Shown piece after piece: positions 61,812-64,000 of a stretch of DNA of 64,000 nucleotides (positions are counted from its first letter, which is position 1; the number at the start of each line of letters is the position of its first letter). Made by a program: the position numbers and the translations under genes. The stretch is from Phycisphaeraceae bacterium. GTDB taxonomy: Bacteria > Planctomycetota > Phycisphaerae > Phycisphaerales > UBA1924. Below the pieces are notes generated by a model. That model was not told the DNA's origin. It ran no database searches and saw nothing but the letters and a program-made list of their open reading frames with translations. The stretch spans positions 1,054,001-1,118,000 of the forward strand of contig JACKHC010000001.1 of NCBI GenBank assembly GCA_020639235.1, in the 5' to 3' direction.

Positions 61812-63848
61812 TCACCTCTCGTTCCCCACGAATCCGTGACAATCCCCGCAAGCCATCCCCATCGGCCGGTACCGCGTCACCGCGCGCCCGTCGCCCGTCC
61901 GAACCGGCCGGTGGCAGGCCGCACAATCAAGCCCGATGTGCTGCTCGTCCAAGGCAAACCGCGAGTCGCGCTGATGGTCGAATGTTGTCTGCTCGAACCC
62001 GCGCCGCTCCGTGTGGCATCGCGCACAGTCATTGACAATCCCGACCGCGAACTGCCCCGCATGCACATCCTCGTGGCACGAAACGCAGTCACCCGAAGTC
62101 CGCGCGAATCGATCCACCGCATTCACTCCGCGCGCCGCCCCGTGGCAATCCACGCACGAGGCGCCAGCATGCGCCCCGACCAGCGCATACCCGGTCCAAC
62201 GCTCGTGCATGTCGCCGGCCCACAACACATCCGAGAATGAGCCCGTGCCATGGCACCGTGCGCACCCACGCACGCCGTTGACAACGACGGGAAGCCCCGG
62301 TCGATCAAACGAGCCCTTGTGCACATCCTCATGGCACGAAGCGCACTCGTGCGAGACACCCACGAACCGATGCACACCGGCCTCGTCCGCGCCGTGGCAC
62401 GATCGACACGCGACCGCCTGGTGCGATCTCGTCAGCGGGAATGCCGTGCGCTGATGGTCGTCGAGCGTGAATCGGGTCGCATCGAACCGCTTCGTGCCAT
62501 GGCAATCCGTGCAAAGACGCAGCCCGCCATCCGCCGAAACAAACTGACCGCCGTGTGGGTCGCTATGACACGAGGCGCAATCCGTCGCCGTCCCCGCAAA
62601 GCGCACAACACCAGCAACCTCATGGTGACAGTCCGCGCACGCAACCCCGGCGTGCCCGTCCACCAACGCAAAGCCAGTCCGCGCGTGCATCGCCGCATCG
62701 AAGCGGCTCGGTTCAAAGTGCAGCGGATCGTGGCAATCCAGGCACGATGCGATCCGATCCGCCGTGTCGAACTGCCCCGCGTGCGGGTCCTCGTGGCACG
62801 ATCGGCACGCATCGGCGGACCGGCCGGGGAAAAACGCCTCGAATGATGAGCGCACCACCGACGCATCCGCGATCCGGCTGCGCGCCCCGATCGACTCGTG
62901 GCAATCCTCGCATTGTTGCGTGTCGTGCGGCGGATCGAGCACAAACCCGGTCGCGCCGTGTTGCTCCCGCGTCATCGTGGCATCAGGAAACAGGAAGTCC
63001 GCGTGCTCCACCCGGTGGCACACGGCGCAGGTCGCCCGCGCATCCAAGCGCTCCCACGCGCCGATCCCGACGAGGAACGCCTCGTCGTGCGGCGAGCCGT
63101 GACAATCCACGCACCCCCGAACCGAGCCCGAAGGCGGCGCATCCATCAAGTGCGAAATCGCGCTCGCCGTCCCGTCCTCGTGGCATGCCTTGCACGACAG
63201 GCCCGCGTGCGAATCGATCAGCGGGAAACTGTCCGTATGTGCAAACGCCGCGGCCGTGTCGAACGCCTCAGATTGACCATGGCACGATGCGCAGTCTTGA
63301 CCGTACGCGCCCCCGTGCGAGTCCTCGTGGCACGACTCGCACGCCTGCGATAGACCCAGATACCGGCTCTGCCCCTCGAGGAGGATCAGCGACTCCGCGT
63401 GCGCATGGCACGATCGGCAACTCAACGAGTCATGGCGGCCTTCCAGGCCGAAGCCCGGGATCTCCGCGTGGTCATACGACCCCCGGTCCGCCACGCCCGC
63501 AGCCCGAAAGGTCTCCAGAGACACCAACTCGATCACCCCGCCCGAATGCTCAAGGTGACACACCTGGCACGAGTCGGGCGCGACGCGCGAGTCCATCGCG
63601 CCATGGAAGCCCGACCCGTGATCAATCTGGCCCCGAATCTCGCCGTGACATTCAATGCATGCGTCGGCCATGGACCGCGTCTCATCGCCGTGGCACACAG
63701 CGCACCCCTTCGACCCCTTCAACTCAACGATCCGCGCGTGCGTCGGGTGCAAACCGCCGGGCGAGGTCAGCCGACCAAACTCCCAGTACGCCACACCCGC
63801 CACAATCACGAGCGACAGACCGCCAATCGCGATGTTGGTGCGCTTCAT
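61812..63848 (-). CDS. 23-haem c-type cytochrome
   Basis: A 678-residue protein with 23 CxxCH motifs by my count and an N-terminal membrane/signal helix (IAIGGLSLVIVAGVAYWEFG). It has no lipobox and may stay anchored in the inner membrane or be secreted into the periplasm. Many motifs come as CxxCHED followed by H-x-G-x-F/Y (for instance CASCHEDVHKGSF and CVSCHEDVHAGQF), providing distal histidine ligands. The start overlaps the stop of the upstream cytochrome-b-like gene (ATGA). It probably carries electrons from the quinol side to the outer-membrane conduit. Confidence 0.92.
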   Translation of the reverse strand: MKRTNIAIGGLSLVIVAGVAYWEFGRLTSPGGLHPTHARIVELKGSKGCAVCHGDETRSMADACIECHGEIRGQIDHGSGFHGAMDSRVAPDSCQVCHLEHSGGVIELVSLETFRAAGVADRGSYDHAEIPGFGLEGRHDSLSCRSCHAHAESLILLEGQSRYLGLSQACESCHEDSHGGAYGQDCASCHGQSEAFDTAAAFAHTDSFPLIDSHAGLSCKACHEDGTASAISHLMDAPPSGSVRGCVDCHGSPHDEAFLVGIGAWERLDARATCAVCHRVEHADFLFPDATMTREQHGATGFVLDPPHDTQQCEDCHESIGARSRIADASVVRSSFEAFFPGRSADACRSCHEDPHAGQFDTADRIASCLDCHDPLHFEPSRFDAAMHARTGFALVDGHAGVACADCHHEVAGVVRFAGTATDCASCHSDPHGGQFVSADGGLRLCTDCHGTKRFDATRFTLDDHQRTAFPLTRSHQAVACRSCHGADEAGVHRFVGVSHECASCHEDVHKGSFDRPGLPVVVNGVRGCARCHGTGSFSDVLWAGDMHERWTGYALVGAHAGASCVDCHGAARGVNAVDRFARTSGDCVSCHEDVHAGQFAVGIVNDCARCHTERRGFEQTTFDHQRDSRFALDEQHIGLDCAACHRPVRTGDGRAVTRYRPMGMACGDCHGFVGNER

Positions 63849-64000
63849 GGCGACACCCCCCGCGTATCACCACCCAACGAGGCCGTCGCCACCGCCCGGT
63901 GCGCCTTCCATCGAAGATCCGCGTACCGCAGCGCCGTCGCCACATGCGCAACCGTCAGCAACACCATCAAGAGCGCCAGCCAACGATGGAAGTACCGCCA
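63845..64000 (-). CDS. C-terminus of a cytochrome-b-like membrane protein (partial)
   Basis: The frame is open to the window edge; only the last 51 residues are visible. They read WRYFHRWLALLMVLLTVAHV then ATALRYADLRW, a histidine-containing final membrane helix typical of b-type (cytochrome b561/ferric reductase-like) quinol oxidases. Its stop overlaps the start of the 23-haem cytochrome. As the upstream operon gene it would be the quinol-oxidising entry point for electrons. The assignment is based on a short segment. Confidence 0.6.
   Translation of the reverse strand, partial: WRYFHRWLALLMVLLTVAHVATALRYADLRWKAHRAVATASLGGDTRGVSP

Overview
The window looks like a high-GC planctomycete chromosome, probably Phycisphaerae-like. 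This is an inference. It rests on a broken integrase fragment of a type common in planctomycetes, giant multihaem c-type cytochromes, Gram-negative style lipoproteins and export proteins (lipoboxes, Wza, outer-membrane barrel), and the overall gene style. No rRNA and no intact tRNA gene was seen.

1-16.5 kb is an accessory region with the remains of an integrative/conjugative element. It has an ankyrin gene at the left edge; a minus-strand mobilisation block (TraD/TraG-type coupling ATPase, a membrane protein and three tiny genes); a ParDE toxin-antitoxin pair; several unknown small genes sharing a CA-rich 5' leader; a MobF relaxase-helicase with two downstream genes; a membrane protein; an XRE regulator divergent from a cupin gene; a frameshifted excisionase-like gene; and a LexA/CI-type self-cleaving repressor. 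No mating-pore (T4SS) genes and no intact integrase are visible.

16.5-32.6 kb looks like a defence island, AT-richer than the rest. It holds a 1441-aa SIR2-TPR-GreA/B-C-PIN fusion, a DUF3800 protein, a DUF2971-like protein, and a two-gene module (425 aa + 1809 aa) in which a PD-(D/E)xK (Cap4-like) domain is fused to a STAND-like P-loop NTPase. Two copies of an undescribed-looking ~180-bp element (21346-21527 and 32374-32555) bracket most of this region. Each has a 19-bp palindrome exactly 160 bp upstream of a tRNA-like T arm. The first lies beside a truncated SRAP gene; the second marks the island's right edge.

32.7-57.4 kb is an exopolysaccharide locus, almost all on the plus strand and tightly overlapped: GT4 glycosyltransferase, thymidylate kinase, initiating sugar transferase, two epimerases, a lipoprotein glycosidase-like protein, a degenerate tyrosine-kinase-like ATPase, a second GT4, Wza-type export protein, Wzz-type chain-length protein, a 1313-aa Asp-box (BNR) repeat protein, Wzy/ligase, GT2, methyltransferase and Wzx flippase. 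A GH31 glycosidase lies on the opposite strand near its start. A minus-strand rmlABC set for dTDP-sugar synthesis closes it.

57.7-64 kb is a minus-strand electron-transfer operon: a cytochrome-b-like membrane protein (partial), a 23-haem cytochrome, a predicted outer-membrane beta-barrel and a 31-haem lipoprotein cytochrome. This layout suggests a porin-cytochrome conduit.
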